From NCBI GenBank assembly GCA_949825045.1, contig OX463829.1, positions 2,666,001-2,730,000 on the forward strand: a DNA stretch of 64,000 bases, read 5' to 3'. A program made the translations under genes and the position numbers. This document shows, piece by piece, positions 51,171-61,486 of the stretch. The notes under the pieces were generated by a model. It saw only the letters and a program-made list of their open reading frames with translations. It had not been told where the DNA came from and made no database searches. How positions within the stretch are numbered: the stretch's first letter is position 1; every line of letters starts with the position of its first letter. The DNA is from Argyresthia goedartella. Its lineage: Eukaryota > Arthropoda > Insecta > Lepidoptera > Argyresthiidae.

Positions 51171-52310
51171 TAAAAGCTTGTAAAAATTAAAAAAATTAGA
51201 GGTGTTTTCGTAATTACATTCTATCGAGAAAATTTCATCCAATCGCGTTTTCCTTTAGTGAAAATCTTAATCAAATACTCAATAAAAGGTAACCCAAAAA
51301 TCAAATCTTTAAATGACTTCATGGTGGAGTAAATGGATTCGAAAAAAAACCCAATTCTCGTAGCACCTTAACTGAGAGGTTACATTTTGACACACAATCG
51401 CCCATGGCGGTATCCTACGAGCAAGTTTGATTGAATGAAGGTTAAGGCTTTTTTATACATGAAGCAACGTTTTCAGAGACAGATAGCATAACGATGACAA
51501 ATGATCGGTCGTTCCATAGTATTGACCTTTACCAAAGAAATACCATGTTAATTTGGATTAACAGATAAAGGAATTTATCAAGTTTTTTTCCACATTCTGG
51601 CAGGCCATATCAAATTGTTCATAACACCAGGAAAAGTTTTGAAACTTCGTCAAAAATTCCGTAGAGAAAGTATTTAAGCTGAAATGAAAAAAGTCTCACC
51701 CGTTAATAATACGCGGCAGGATAAAAAAACTCATAAAAATGAGTAACCGAACAGAGTTGTTACAGAGAAACTTACACCTAAGGTGAGAATTATTTTATAT
51801 AATATTTTGTATTCTTATGATACAAAGATTGTATACAAATAAATATTTGAGATGTGACTTTACGTTTTCAAGGTGAAACTTAGACCTTAGAATAAATAGG
51901 AAATTCATTCGCTTTTGAAAAAAATAACAATCACACTCGAACCCGCTGAGACTAGGTAAATCATAATATTTAACATATATGTAAAGCTATAAAACAACTT
52001 ATAATATTAAGGTCCATGTTTTGTCATGGAAGAACTTAGATACTTTTGAGCATTCATGTCACCACCAAGAGGTAATATTGAGCCATACTCCACCACGCTG
52101 GCTCAGTGCGGGTTGATGGAGGGGTATCGGGCTTGTGGCCTAACCCACTATCGGAAGTTATCAAGCTGCACTATAAAGGCCTCTGACACAGCTTTACTAC
52201 TACCACCGAGTCGCCATAAAAGCGGGACCTACAGCTTAACGGGAGATGTTTGCAATAAGACAACCATGTGTTAGCGTAGTTACTTTATTACTGAGGCGCG
52301 ATGCATACAG
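51171..52310. other. Unassigned region, possible Gypsy LTR sequence at its right end
   Basis: No gene is supported. Because the Gypsy element's polypurine tract points into 52311 and below, part of 52020-52310 may be its 3' LTR. AATAAAG lies on the minus strand near 52281-52288. Confidence 0.35.
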
Positions 52311-52328
52311 CACACTCCTCTTCTTCTA
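52311..52328 (-). promoter_or_regulatory. Candidate polypurine tract and 3' LTR start of the Gypsy element
   Basis: Minus strand AGAAGAAGAGGAG is followed by TGTGCTG. A purine tract next to TG is the expected plus-strand primer and LTR edge. The second LTR lies outside, so it cannot be confirmed here. Confidence 0.45.
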
Positions 52329-53078
52329 ATTTGTGAACCTGATAACAATTAACAACAACACTTTATAATTTATATGTTTAGTTCTAGGTCTTAAACCATA
52401 ATCATGGCTAGGTTGCTGCGCTGAGTCAGTACCAGTGGATGTTGAAGGATTTGCTGAATTATCTGTTAGAATAGAACTTGATTCAACTGGTAACTCATTA
52501 ACTACCGACGAAAATTCATGTTCATCAAAATCTAGCACCGTGGAATGACTACCTGAATACTTCAATATTTGGTCAATATGACGTTTACATGTGATACCAA
52601 ATTCTGTTAAAGTTACTAAAAATAATCGCATGCCTATTTTCTTTTAAATTTTTCCTAACGTCCATATTGGTTTCCTGTTGATGAAATGTCTAGCCAAGAC
52701 AATATCACCTGCTTTAAATTGTCTACTTGGAACTGAACATGTACTATTATTATGCTGATTCCTTTTTAATGGTGAAATTGTGTCCAGTCGCGAACGAAGG
52801 TTCCTCCCGAGGAACAATTCAGCCGGCGGAACGCCTGTGGTGCAATGATTTGTCGTACGTTATTCGAAAATACATGACAATAGTTTTTCATTCAATGTTT
52901 CGATACTCAAATTTTCATCTTTAAGGGCACATTTGATCATTTTTTTGCAAGTCCGTACGGAATTTTCGGCTTGTCCATTACTTGCCGGATGGTATATTGG
53001 CGAAGTAACATATTCAATTCCATTGACTTCACAATATTCTTGAAATTCCTTTGAATTTATTTTTACATAATTGTGGAA
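52326..53078 (-). pseudogene. Gypsy integrase, C-terminal half
   Basis: The frame has EYVTSPIYHPASNGQAENSV, the block containing the third catalytic acidic residue (Glu of NGQAEN). It continues PPAELFLGRNLRSRLD and a C-terminal domain ending FGITCKRHIDQILKY plus a Ser/Thr-rich tail and LRPRTKHI. Integrase inserts the cDNA. TAA codons at 52860-52862 and 52644-52646 interrupt one continuous frame. The zinc-binding N-terminus and first two catalytic Asp are missing at the BEL junction. Confidence 0.82.
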
Positions 53079-53087
53079 ACCAAGGTT

Positions 53088-53265
53088 ATATATATACTCG
53101 GGGCTAGCGGTCGGTCCATTGTTCTCTCCGTGTTGGTCGCAGGGATCGCGACTCCTAGTTCAAAGTCAACGCATGCAGTCCCTGTCGGCGCGCTGCTCCA
53201 TCTCGCTCGCACCTCCAGTCGGTCAGTCGGCCGGTTGCGCTGGCCGGGGCTCGCTGTCCGTAACA
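53088..53265 (-). repeat. BEL 3' LTR (truncated)
   Basis: It starts TGTTACGGACAGCGAGCC just after a purine-rich stretch and ends near GAGTATATATATAAC, where Gypsy sequence begins. Compared with the other copy, everything past the TATA-like motif is lost. Confidence 0.8.
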
Positions 53266-53582
53266 TCCTCCCCCCGGCGCAGACTCGTCGTAGCCTCCTC
53301 TTCCACGCGTAGGACGGCGAGTTTCCTGGTAGGTCGCGTGAAGACTCCGCCTTTTGTTCGTATGTCGGCGCTGCGCACGTCGTTGTCCGTGCCGACGTGT
53401 ATGCGCTCGACGATGCCGCGCGGCCATGTGTTGCGCGGCAACCCGGAGTCCACCACGACGACGAGGTCGCCCACTCGCAGTGGTCGTTGGAGATCCGCTG
53501 CGCTTCTGCGTGGCACCAGGGTGGGAAGATATTCCCTGGTCCATCTTCTCCAGAATTGGTCAGCCAGTCCTTGGGCTGCTCT
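53223..53582 (-). pseudogene. BEL/Pao C-terminal domain (DUF5641-like) after an in-frame TGA
   Basis: It is in frame with the polyprotein and contains FWRRWTREYLPTLVPR, LRVGDLVVVVDSGLPRNTWP and DVRTKGGVFTRPTRKLAVL, the usual end of BEL/Pao Pol. The upstream TGA would remove it unless read through. Its end overlaps the LTR start (the final codons DVTDSEPR lie at the TGTTACGGAC edge). Confidence 0.8.
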
Positions 53583-53585
53583 TCA

Positions 53586-56195
53586 CCTCCGCCGATCAGC
53601 TGGGTCGCAGGGGCCGGTCTGGGGCAGGCCGCTCGATGTCCCGATCAGGAAATGATTAGGCGTCAGCGCCTCTGGGTCCGCTGGGTCCACCGACACGTGG
53701 GTCAACGGGCGCGCGTTCACGGCATACTCAGCCTCCAGCAGCAAAGTCAGCAGCACCTCCTCCTTAGGCACCTGCTCGTTCAGGGTGGCTTTGAGGGCGG
53801 TTTTGATGGACCGCACCAGTCGCTCCCAGGCGCCTCCCATGTTCGGCGCCCCGGGTGGGATGAAGCGCCAGTCCATGCGCTGCAGGTGCGCGTAGTCGGC
53901 ACCGATCAATATCTGGGGCTTCGCGTTCTCGAAGCCGTGGTCTGCCAGATGTCGCAGGTGGCGGTAGCGCAGCACATCCCGTGACACGCTCTGTTGCCGC
54001 AGGTCGAGGTTGCGGACGGTTCGGGCCGCTATCTCGTGGTGTGCGCGCTCCTGATGCCCTCTGATTTGGACAGTGACTCGTCGACTGTCCGTGTGTGGCT
54101 GCACTGCGTTCACCCCGCGCAGGTTCCGTGGCGCGAGGTCTTCCGTGGCACCGACAGCGTCAGCGAGGTCCTTGCTGATCAGGGTGACGCTCGATCCCTC
54201 GTCCAGCAACGCGTAGGTTAACGTCTTCCCCGCAGGCCCAGTGACTTCAACTCTGCAAACCTTTAAGAGCACAGCATGGTCGTTAGTGTTCGCAATTGAC
54301 ATTACCGCTTCAGCTCCCTGGTCGTTGGCGGGCTCGGTGCTCACGGTCGGCGTCTCCTGGGCCTGGCAGCTGCTCCCCTCGTGCAGCAGCGGGTGGTGTG
54401 GACGGCGGCAGCCGTTCGTGTTACATCCCTTGGCTCTGCATACGTTGCGGCGGTGCCTGGACTCCATGCACTTGAAGCACAGGCGTTCTGACCTGGCCCA
54501 CTCCCAACGGGCATCGGTGGTCATGTTCAACAGCTTGCGGCATCTGTTGATTGTGTGCTCGTTGCCACCGCAGCAAAGACAGGTCCTGCGATCTGCAGGT
54601 CTTCGCTCCTCTTCCGCGGTAAGCACCTGGGCGGTGCGCGCTGTGGCGCGCGGCAGACGGGGGATGACTGGCTTGGCGCCGCCGTATGTCTTCACTGGAG
54701 CGGGGGCCACGGGCGTGATCGACGGGCCTGGTGGGTGAACAAATGTTACCATATCCCTCGCTGCTTCCTTCAGAAAGCGTGTCAGACGTACGAGCTCTGG
54801 TTCTCCCTGGTTCGCTGTCTGCCTCGCGGACGTAGCCCAGTTGCACTTCATGTAGTCGGGCAGCTTGCTCACCACCTCTCGTACCAGGAGAGGGTTCTCC
54901 AGCCATTTCTCGGCGTGCAGGTCTTCCAGCCCGAAGACCACGTTCTCCACCTGTGAGGCAAAGACACTTAGAGAGTTAGTGTCATCTCGTCTGGGCGCCG
55001 GAATCTGATGCAGCATCGTCAGGGAGTTGTCGATGAGCAGCTCTGGTCGGCCGTAGAGCTCCTCCAATGTCGGCATGATCCGATCTGGACGCCTTGCAGT
55101 CCCCAACTGGTTGATCACGCTGGCTCTCGCTTTCCCTTGCAGCGCGATTCGGAGTCGGTTCACGTTCTCCTCGGGGTCATTGTGGTATTTTCTCGTGGTG
55201 CTCTCCATCGAGGATTTGAACGATACCCAATCGCCCGGATCGCCTGAGAAAATAGGTAAGTTCAAGTTAGGTTTATACCGGTGAGGTCGATCCAACTTCT
55301 GCTCAATCCTCTCGAATCGCTCTGGGAGTAGTCGTCCCGTCGGCGTGGGTGAGCGAGAGCGGCGCCGCGCTCCATACTCTCGCTGTGGCACGTCCAGCTG
55401 CAGCTGCTCATGTCTGAAGGTGACATGAGGTCTCTCCCCCCGTCGTTCAGGCGGGGTATGGCGTCGCTCGGCTTCGGTCCCCGTAGCTGTTGTTGTTGCG
55501 GCGGTCGGGTAGCTCGTCGACCGAGCGTCGGCGATGGGGTAGCTCGTTGTCCCGGCGGCGGCAGCTACTGGGCCCAGCCAGGCACTCATCCGCTCATGAT
55601 GAGAGCCGGACACGTCGCTCGCTTGTTCGTCGACAGCTACACTCTGCATCTGTAACTCAAGCAACCTTTGCGCGTTTTCGAGGTCGAGATCGACCTGCCT
55701 CTTCTCGAGCTCTAAGGCCCGACGTCGCATCTCGTTCATCCGTGTTTGGGCTTTGATCTGAAGCTGTATGCGCCGCTGAGTCACGGCGCTGGATGTAGAC
55801 CGCACGGAGTTCGCTCGTCGCACGTTCTCCTCGGTCAGCGGAGCCAATCTCGGGCAGTGTGCTGGCAGCACGGATCCTGCCTGACCCATTGACGGTTGCT
55901 CCGACGGGGACCGGGGCGGCACGACGTGGTGTATGGTCTGTAAAATGCTGCTTCCATCCTCGGCGCCGGCCCGGGCTCCGGCGCGGGCATTGGCGGCGGC
56001 AAGGGCTTCTGCAGCTTCGGTGGCAGCCGCTTCGGCGGCCTCCATGCGTGCACGCATCTCCGCTTGGGTGGACTCGACGGCGGCGGCGGCGGCTTCAGCA
56101 GCCTCGACGCGGGCCAGCATCTCGGCTCGGGCGGCCTGGTCAGCGCTCGCGGCGGCGGCCGCAGCGGCGGCGTCTGCGTCTGCCTTTGATACCAT
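53586..56195 (-). CDS. BEL/Pao Gag-protease fused in frame to the integrase end (870 aa)
   Basis: I chose the ATG at 56195; an upstream GTG would extend the frame to 56240. Residues 1-80 are Ala-rich coiled coil. A Gag domain of DUF1759 type follows (LNLPIFSGDPGDWVSFKSSM, PEENVNRLRIALQGKA), then zinc knuckles CLCCGGNEHTINRC and CFKCMESRHRRNVC. The aspartic protease of DUF1758 type has YALLDEGSSVTLISKDLA and PQILIGADYAH. The frame then passes directly into the integrase end (FIPPGAPNMGGAWERLVRSI, LTPNHFLIG). RT, RNase H and the integrase catalytic Asp residues are missing, with the frame kept. A TGA at 53583-53585 ends it; the same frame continues to 53223. Confidence 0.85.
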
Positions 56196-56406
56196 CTCGT
56201 ACCGATCTGATATGGTTCTGTACTTTGAACGGAGTGACACTCAACGCTCTAGGTACTTGTACTTTCGAACGGAGTAGTCACTCAACGTTCTAGGTACGAA
56301 TAATCGGAGTCAGGCTCAACGATCGCGCGCGAACATGCCCTTCGCCAGCCTCTGGACAAACTGGTCCACGGTTTCCCATCTTAGGTCCCTCTGGATTGTC
56401 GCGTTC

Positions 56407-58872
56407 CTAGCGGGGGGCGCCGACGATGGTACGCAGAGAGAGGTTCTCTTGGGCTCGGAGTCTCCGTTTGTTCGTCTCCGAGCACAGGGCGTACCATGCC
56501 GGAGCCGCGTAGGTGAGGCGGGATCTCACGTAGGTCTTGTAGACCCCAAGCTTCGCCCTCAGAGGGAGGCTGGAGTCGAAAAGTGGACGCAGCTTGGCGC
56601 GTGCCACCTTGACCTGGCTGACGACGTTGTCAACGTGTTGCTTCATGGTGAGCCGGCGATCAATGGTCACTCCCAGGTACTTCACCTGCGAAGACCACTC
56701 GATGTGCTGTCCCTGGAGCTGGAGCGATGGTGGAAGGAGACTCTGGCCTGTGATGAGCGCCTGCGTTTTCCCAACATTGACGGACAGTTGCCACTTGGCG
56801 AGCCAGTCGGGCAAGATGTCCAGGGTGCGCTGCAGTTTGATGGCAGCGTGCGGAGCCTGGAACGACGACGCGTAGTAGGCTGCGTCGTCTGCGAAGAGTG
56901 CCAGCTGGGCACCCGGCCCGACGGGGATGTCGTCCGTGTATCGGGCGTAGCAGGCGGGAGACAGGCAGGAGCCCTGGGGGACGCCGGCTGCGACGGAATG
57001 TTCCTCGGAGACGGCGTCTTCCACCATCACTCGGAAGCGGCGATTCTTCAGGAAAGAGGCAATTGTCTTGACCGTTCTTCTTGGGGCAGGGGACGTCGAC
57101 AGCTTGTACAGCAACCCCTCGTGCCATACTCTGTCGAACGTCTTCTCCATATCCAGAAGTACTGCGACAGTGTATTCTTTTTTGTTCAAACAAACCGTCA
57201 TGTCATTCAGTACTCTGGTGAGCTGAAGCGTCGTAGAATGCTCGGGCCTGAAGCCGAACTGTTCCGGGTGCGGCTGGATGTGGGGCAGTAACTTCGCTAA
57301 CAGGAGCTTCTCAAACACCTTTGAGATGGTGCTCAGTAGGGTGATCGGCCGATAGCTCTTAGGCAGCTTGGTGTCCTTGCCCGGCTTGGGCAACATGATA
57401 ACCAAGCCCTGCTTCCATTGGGTTGGAAAGTGACCCGTGCGCAAGATACCGTTAAACAGGCGCGCAACGGCCGCCACAGTGCGTGGCGGCAAATGTAACA
57501 GCGCCGTGTTGGGTATTCGGTCTGCGCCCGGGGCTTTCCTGGGCTTGGTACGTCGGAATGCACGCACAATCTGGCCGGGCGTGACGACGATGGGGTCCTC
57601 TTCGGGAGCTATCGGCGTGGCGAAGTACTCTCGCAGGTGTCTCTCGACTGTTGCGACGTGCTCCACATCATCCGTTGGGTTCGGCTTGAATTGCTTCTCG
57701 AGGCATTCGGCGAAGATCTCCGCACGGTCTTGGGCTCGGAATCTTGGTAGGCCGTCGCTGCCCAGGATTGGTCGAACAGGAGCAGGAGTGGTCGACAAAG
57801 CCCGGCACAGGCGATGCACGGAGGGGACGTGGTCGCCTATGGACTCGACGTGGCGTTCCCAAGATTCTTCAGCGTGGCGATCAAGTTGGCGCTTCAGCTC
57901 TGCCGTCATGGCGTTGAGCCTGGTCTTCATCGTGGGGCAGCGGGTTTGCTGCCACTGCTTCCGGAGAGCGCGCTTATCGCAGATGAGTGCGCGTAGCTCA
58001 GCATGAAGAGGATTGGGCTTCCCCCCGCGAGCTACGGTGTGCGATGATAGGTCGAGCGCGTCTCGGATCTGGGTAGTTAGCAGCGATACCAGGCGGTCAA
58101 CGTCTTCCGGCTGGTTGACGGGGCAACTGGTGGAGGGTTGGTCTAGGGCGGCGGTGAAGGCGCCCCATTGGTAGCGGCGACGTGATGCTGGCGGAGATAC
58201 CCGGGTGGGCAGATCCGCCAGGACGAGAAGAACAGGCCTGTGGTCCGAAGGGAGGTCAGGGAGAACCTCCTGGCTCGGCGGTGTCCGGAGACCTCTGACG
58301 ACCACGACGTCGATGATGTCCCATCCGGCCCGCGCGTCGAAGTGGGTGGGCTCGTCGGGACCGATGACGTCGTAGTTGTGGCTCACGGAGTTGGCATGGA
58401 TGGCGCGTCCAGCTGGGCACACCCTGGTGGAGTTCCAGGCGGTGTGCTTGGCGTTGAGGTCGCCGGCGACAAGTGTCGGGTGCGGCGACTGTAGCAGCCC
58501 CCGTAGCTCGGCGGTGCGGATTGGTGTACTGGGGGGCTTGTAGGCGGCGTAGAGTCGCAGCACCTCGCCGGCGACCTGAAGGTCGACGCCCAAAGCATAC
58601 AGGGATGAATACTCCTGGGCATCGACGAGCTGGTGGACGATCTTCCTGCCGACGATGACTGCCAAGCCTCGAAAGGTTCGGCCGCTGGAGGTCTTCTCGT
58701 CCTTGCGGTAGACGAAGTAGCCGGGCAGCGACAGCTTGTCGCTTCCGGCTAGGTGTGTCTCGCTGATGAGCATCACGTCGACGCGGTAGTCCCTCAGGAA
58801 CACGTGGAGCAGCCGCTTCTTCCCTGTCAGCGACTGCGCGTTCCAGTGGACGACCCTGAGCGGCTCATGCAT
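56407..58872 (-). CDS. Jockey ORF2: endonuclease and reverse transcriptase, near-intact
   Basis: The ATG at 58872 opens 821 codons. The endonuclease has VVHWNAQSLTGKK, VDVMLISETHL, LVAGDLNAKHTAWNS and LPSDHRPVLL. The RT has KAPGADRIPN, KSYRPITLLSTISKVFEKLL, EQFGFRPEHST, AVLLDMEKTFDRVWH (first Asp), AAGVPQGSCLSP and LALFADDAAYY (Asp-Asp). The thumb-like LGVTIDRRLTMKQH follows. All blocks needed for nicking and primed reverse transcription are present. The frame stops at 56407 after VGAPR. A neighbouring frame continues with TIQRDLRWETVDQFVQRLAK to about 56322, so the last 30 or so residues are shifted by a small deletion. Confidence 0.88.
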   Translation of the reverse strand: MHEPLRVVHWNAQSLTGKKRLLHVFLRDYRVDVMLISETHLAGSDKLSLPGYFVYRKDEKTSSGRTFRGLAVIVGRKIVHQLVDAQEYSSLYALGVDLQVAGEVLRLYAAYKPPSTPIRTAELRGLLQSPHPTLVAGDLNAKHTAWNSTRVCPAGRAIHANSVSHNYDVIGPDEPTHFDARAGWDIIDVVVVRGLRTPPSQEVLPDLPSDHRPVLLVLADLPTRVSPPASRRRYQWGAFTAALDQPSTSCPVNQPEDVDRLVSLLTTQIRDALDLSSHTVARGGKPNPLHAELRALICDKRALRKQWQQTRCPTMKTRLNAMTAELKRQLDRHAEESWERHVESIGDHVPSVHRLCRALSTTPAPVRPILGSDGLPRFRAQDRAEIFAECLEKQFKPNPTDDVEHVATVERHLREYFATPIAPEEDPIVVTPGQIVRAFRRTKPRKAPGADRIPNTALLHLPPRTVAAVARLFNGILRTGHFPTQWKQGLVIMLPKPGKDTKLPKSYRPITLLSTISKVFEKLLLAKLLPHIQPHPEQFGFRPEHSTTLQLTRVLNDMTVCLNKKEYTVAVLLDMEKTFDRVWHEGLLYKLSTSPAPRRTVKTIASFLKNRRFRVMVEDAVSEEHSVAAGVPQGSCLSPACYARYTDDIPVGPGAQLALFADDAAYYASSFQAPHAAIKLQRTLDILPDWLAKWQLSVNVGKTQALITGQSLLPPSLQLQGQHIEWSSQVKYLGVTIDRRLTMKQHVDNVVSQVKVARAKLRPLFDSSLPLRAKLGVYKTYVRSRLTYAAPAWYALCSETNKRRLRAQENLSLRTIVGAPR

Positions 58873-61045
58873 TGCGGAGCAGAGCGGTGAGTCTGCCCAG
58901 GGCAGTGGGGTCGCTGAGGAGGGCGAGCAGGGCTGTGAGGTGCCCCAAGTCCTGCTGCCCTATCGCCGCAGCCGGAGTGGCGGCGCCAGCGGCGGCCGCA
59001 GTCTCGCTGGCGGCGAGAGTAGCCGCCGCGGCGCCGGCGGCAGGTGGAGCCGTCGCCTTCTTCTTCTTATTCCCCCCCCCCGCTTCGTCTTCTGCCTGGG
59101 GACTCCGTCGTTCGCCTGCGCCATAAGCGAGGCGGGCGCCGTTTCTTCCTGCAGATCAAGACGTGGCGGAGGGGGGGCTGCATCTTCTTGGGCCCAGGCG
59201 CATTAGTGAGCGCCACAGTGCCGGCCTTCTTGTTCCGCGCCACCTGGCGGAACACGGGGCACGTCGCATTATTGGCCGTGTGCGGGCCACCGCAGTTGGA
59301 GCACGTCGGCGGCTGGTCTTTCGGGCGGGGGCACTCCCGCGCCGAGTGGGGACCGCCGCAACGCACGCACGCCTGGGGGCGGTGGCACATATGCGACGAG
59401 TGCCGGAACTGTTGGCACCTGTGGCACTGGGCCGGGCCCTGCTTGGAGCGCCAAGCCTCGATCTTCACCCCCGGCATGTACATGAGCTCTGAGATCTCAT
59501 ATACTGCACCGGGGGCACGGTCGGGATTCTTCCGCAGGGACGCGTAGAAGATGCAACCGGGGCGCCCCTTGCGCGCCCGGATCTGCTTGCAGTACTCGGC
59601 CTCCACACCGAGTTCCGCAAGTGCCGCGACGATCTCTTCCGGCGTGGTGTTGGAAGGCAGCCCGCGGATCGTCACCTTCTGGGTCTTGTCGGCCGGCAGC
59701 GAGTAAGAGAACCACCGAACTCCGTGGTCCTTCTCCAGCCTGCACAGATAGCGCTGTACAAGCCGGTACTCGTCGTCGGCCGTGGGGGTGAAGCGCACAC
59801 CCTTTTGGTAGGCGCGCGCGCTGAGAGCCCGGCCGAGCTCGCTGGCTATCGCCCTGAAGTGGTCGGCCCAGTTGGGAAGGACCTCCACAATAAGGGGCGG
59901 ATAGCGCGGCTGGCGGGGCTGCTGTGGCGCAGCGCCTCCCGACGGGGCGGCGGTGGTGGTGGCGGCAGTGGCAGGCGGCGTTGGGCGGGCGGGCGGCATT
60001 GGGCGGGTGGGCCCTATCGCGGGTGCGGCGGCGTGCGGGTTCGCAGGCACAGCGGCGGGGCGCGTAGGGCGGGCGGGCACAGTCGCGGCGGTGGGCGGGT
60101 TCGCGGGCGCGGCGGCGGGGCGCGTAGGGCGGGTGGGCACTATCGCGGGCGCAGCGGCGGAGCGCGTGGGACGGGCGGGCACTCGCGACGTGGTCGCCGA
60201 CGTGGCGGGCGGACGCGCGGTTGGCGGCACCGGGTGCCTCACTGATCGGGGGGGGGGGGCGCGGTGCTGGGGCGCGGTGCCCCAGACACGGCAATTGCGG
60301 TCGCAGCCGCCGCGGCAAACGACACTGCGGGAGAGCACTTATTAGTTGAAACACTCGTACCTCTCATTTGTGTTGTAGCACTCTCACTGTCTCTTTCACA
60401 TGCGGCGGTCGGTCCAGGGGCGGCGGCGCCAGACCCGGATGCCTGGGGCTCGCCCAGCAGGGGCGACAACCTCGGCATGTCCGGTCCGGTCTTCCTGGGT
60501 GCAGGCGGGCGGGGCGGCGGGGACGGTGAGTCAGCGAGCAAGGCCCGCTTCCCTCTACCCCGTAGCAGTTCGTCAGACGGGCTTTCACTGCGCGCCCGCC
60601 TCATCCCACGGGGCGGGGGCGGCAGGATAAGCGGCTGCTCACGCGCCTGCTCCAGCAGTCTCGCGTCGAGGGTTTCTTCGCCGATGCTAGCCGCAGGCGT
60701 ACCCTCCAGGGCCGCGCGGCTATCGGCGATGTAGGCCTCCATGGCGCGTAACAGTCCCGGCGAGAACAGTTTGGCTTGAGCGGCCCGGATTAAATATATT
60801 CCGTCCAACTCCGCTCTCGGCGAAACCGGACGGCGCACCAATGGGGACCCATATTCCGTCGACGTTGAGACGGGGAGCAGGCGGTCCAGGGATGCCGATG
60901 TGGTGAGGCGACTACGGCGCGGGGTGATCCCCAGCGGCGGGCTGCCTGTCACATCGGCTTGGCGGTCACTTTCACTGACACTGACACTTTCACTGTCACT
61001 GACACTGACACTGTAGCCCTTAGAAGGGCTTTTAGGCTCGTCCAT
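58865..61045 (-). pseudogene. Jockey ORF1 (Gag-like nucleic-acid-binding protein), frameshifted
   Basis: From the ATG at 61045 come a Ser-rich start (YSVSVSDSESVSVSESD), a disordered Pro/Ser region, an Ala/Pro repeat region (variants of PARPTRPAA) and a Pre_C2HC-type domain (QKVTIRGLPSNTTPEEI). Three CCHC knuckles follow: CHRCQQFRHSSHMC, CVRCGGPHSAREC and CSNCGGPHTANNATC. This protein packages the LINE RNA. The frame is broken at three homopolymers (60248-60257, 59171-59177, 59072-59081). After the last one the expected end (LGHLTALLALLSDPTALGRL) runs to a TGA at 58865-58867, overlapping the ORF2 ATG. Confidence 0.82.
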
Positions 61046-61307
61046 GGCGGCGGGCTATGGACGAGTTGGCTGCCCGAAAGGGTACCTACCAGGCACGACC
61101 TTAGGCGAAGCCGGCGTCCGTTCCTAGCAGATAATCCCCTCCGTGCAGCTCACTCGCGACGGCGAAGTCGCGACGCGCACGGGCGCGTGTTGCGCACGTC
61201 CGCTTTCTACGAAGCGGCGTGCGAACTGCGGTGGAACGGCGATCACTATAGGTCCGTGCGCGCGACGGTCGAAACACTCCTTTCACAATTCGACTTAAAA
61301 ACTAGCT

Positions 61308-61486
61308 TATATTTATACTCGGGGCTAGCGGTCGGTCCATTGTTCTCTCCGTGTTGGTCGCAGGGATCGCGACTCCTAGTTCAAAGTCGACGCATGCGGT
61401 CCCTGTCGGCGCGCTGCTCCATCTCGCTCGCACCTCCAGTCGGTCAGTCGGCCGGTTGCGCTGGCCGGGGCTCGCTGTCCGTAACA
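61308..61486 (-). repeat. BEL 5' LTR, U3 portion with TATA box
   Basis: Its 178 bp match the 3' copy. It contains TATAAATATAAGC on the minus strand near 61302-61314, a likely Pol II promoter, and continues as leader toward 61130. The LTR's true 3' end was not identified. Confidence 0.75.

Larger units (their letters stand above)
56322..61300 (-). mobile_element. Jockey-type LINE nested in the BEL element
   Basis: The unit has ORF1 with zinc knuckles, an 8-nt ORF1/ORF2 overlap and ORF2 with endonuclease and RT, all on the minus strand. It is GC-rich unlike most of the window. Neither poly(A) nor target duplication is seen at the 56322 side, so the 3' end may be deleted. The 5' limit between the ORF1 ATG (61045) and the LTR (61308) is uncertain. 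Confidence 0.82.
53088..61486 (-). mobile_element. BEL/Pao LTR retrotransposon nested in Gypsy, internally deleted
   Basis: Two direct copies of a ~175-bp LTR segment (53088-53265, 61308-61486) flank the element. In minus orientation they begin TGTTACGGACAGCG. They differ at only about two of 172 compared positions, implying recent insertion. The interior encodes Gag and protease joined directly to the end of integrase, so RT and RNase H are absent. A Jockey LINE sits between the 5' LTR and gag. The right end joins Gypsy RNase H cleanly. The left end is truncated at the TATA region and joins Gypsy integrase. Confidence 0.85.

Noticed and set aside
53397..56293. Long + strand ORFs at 53397-53984, 54241-54738 and 55859-56293
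   Set aside because: They are antisense to the BEL Gag-protease frame in GC-rich DNA and show no domain.
56335..60734. Long + strand ORFs at 56335-57291, 57437-58006, 59044-59547, 59724-60245 and 60264-60734
   Set aside because: They are antisense to the Jockey ORFs, which carry complete conserved motifs.
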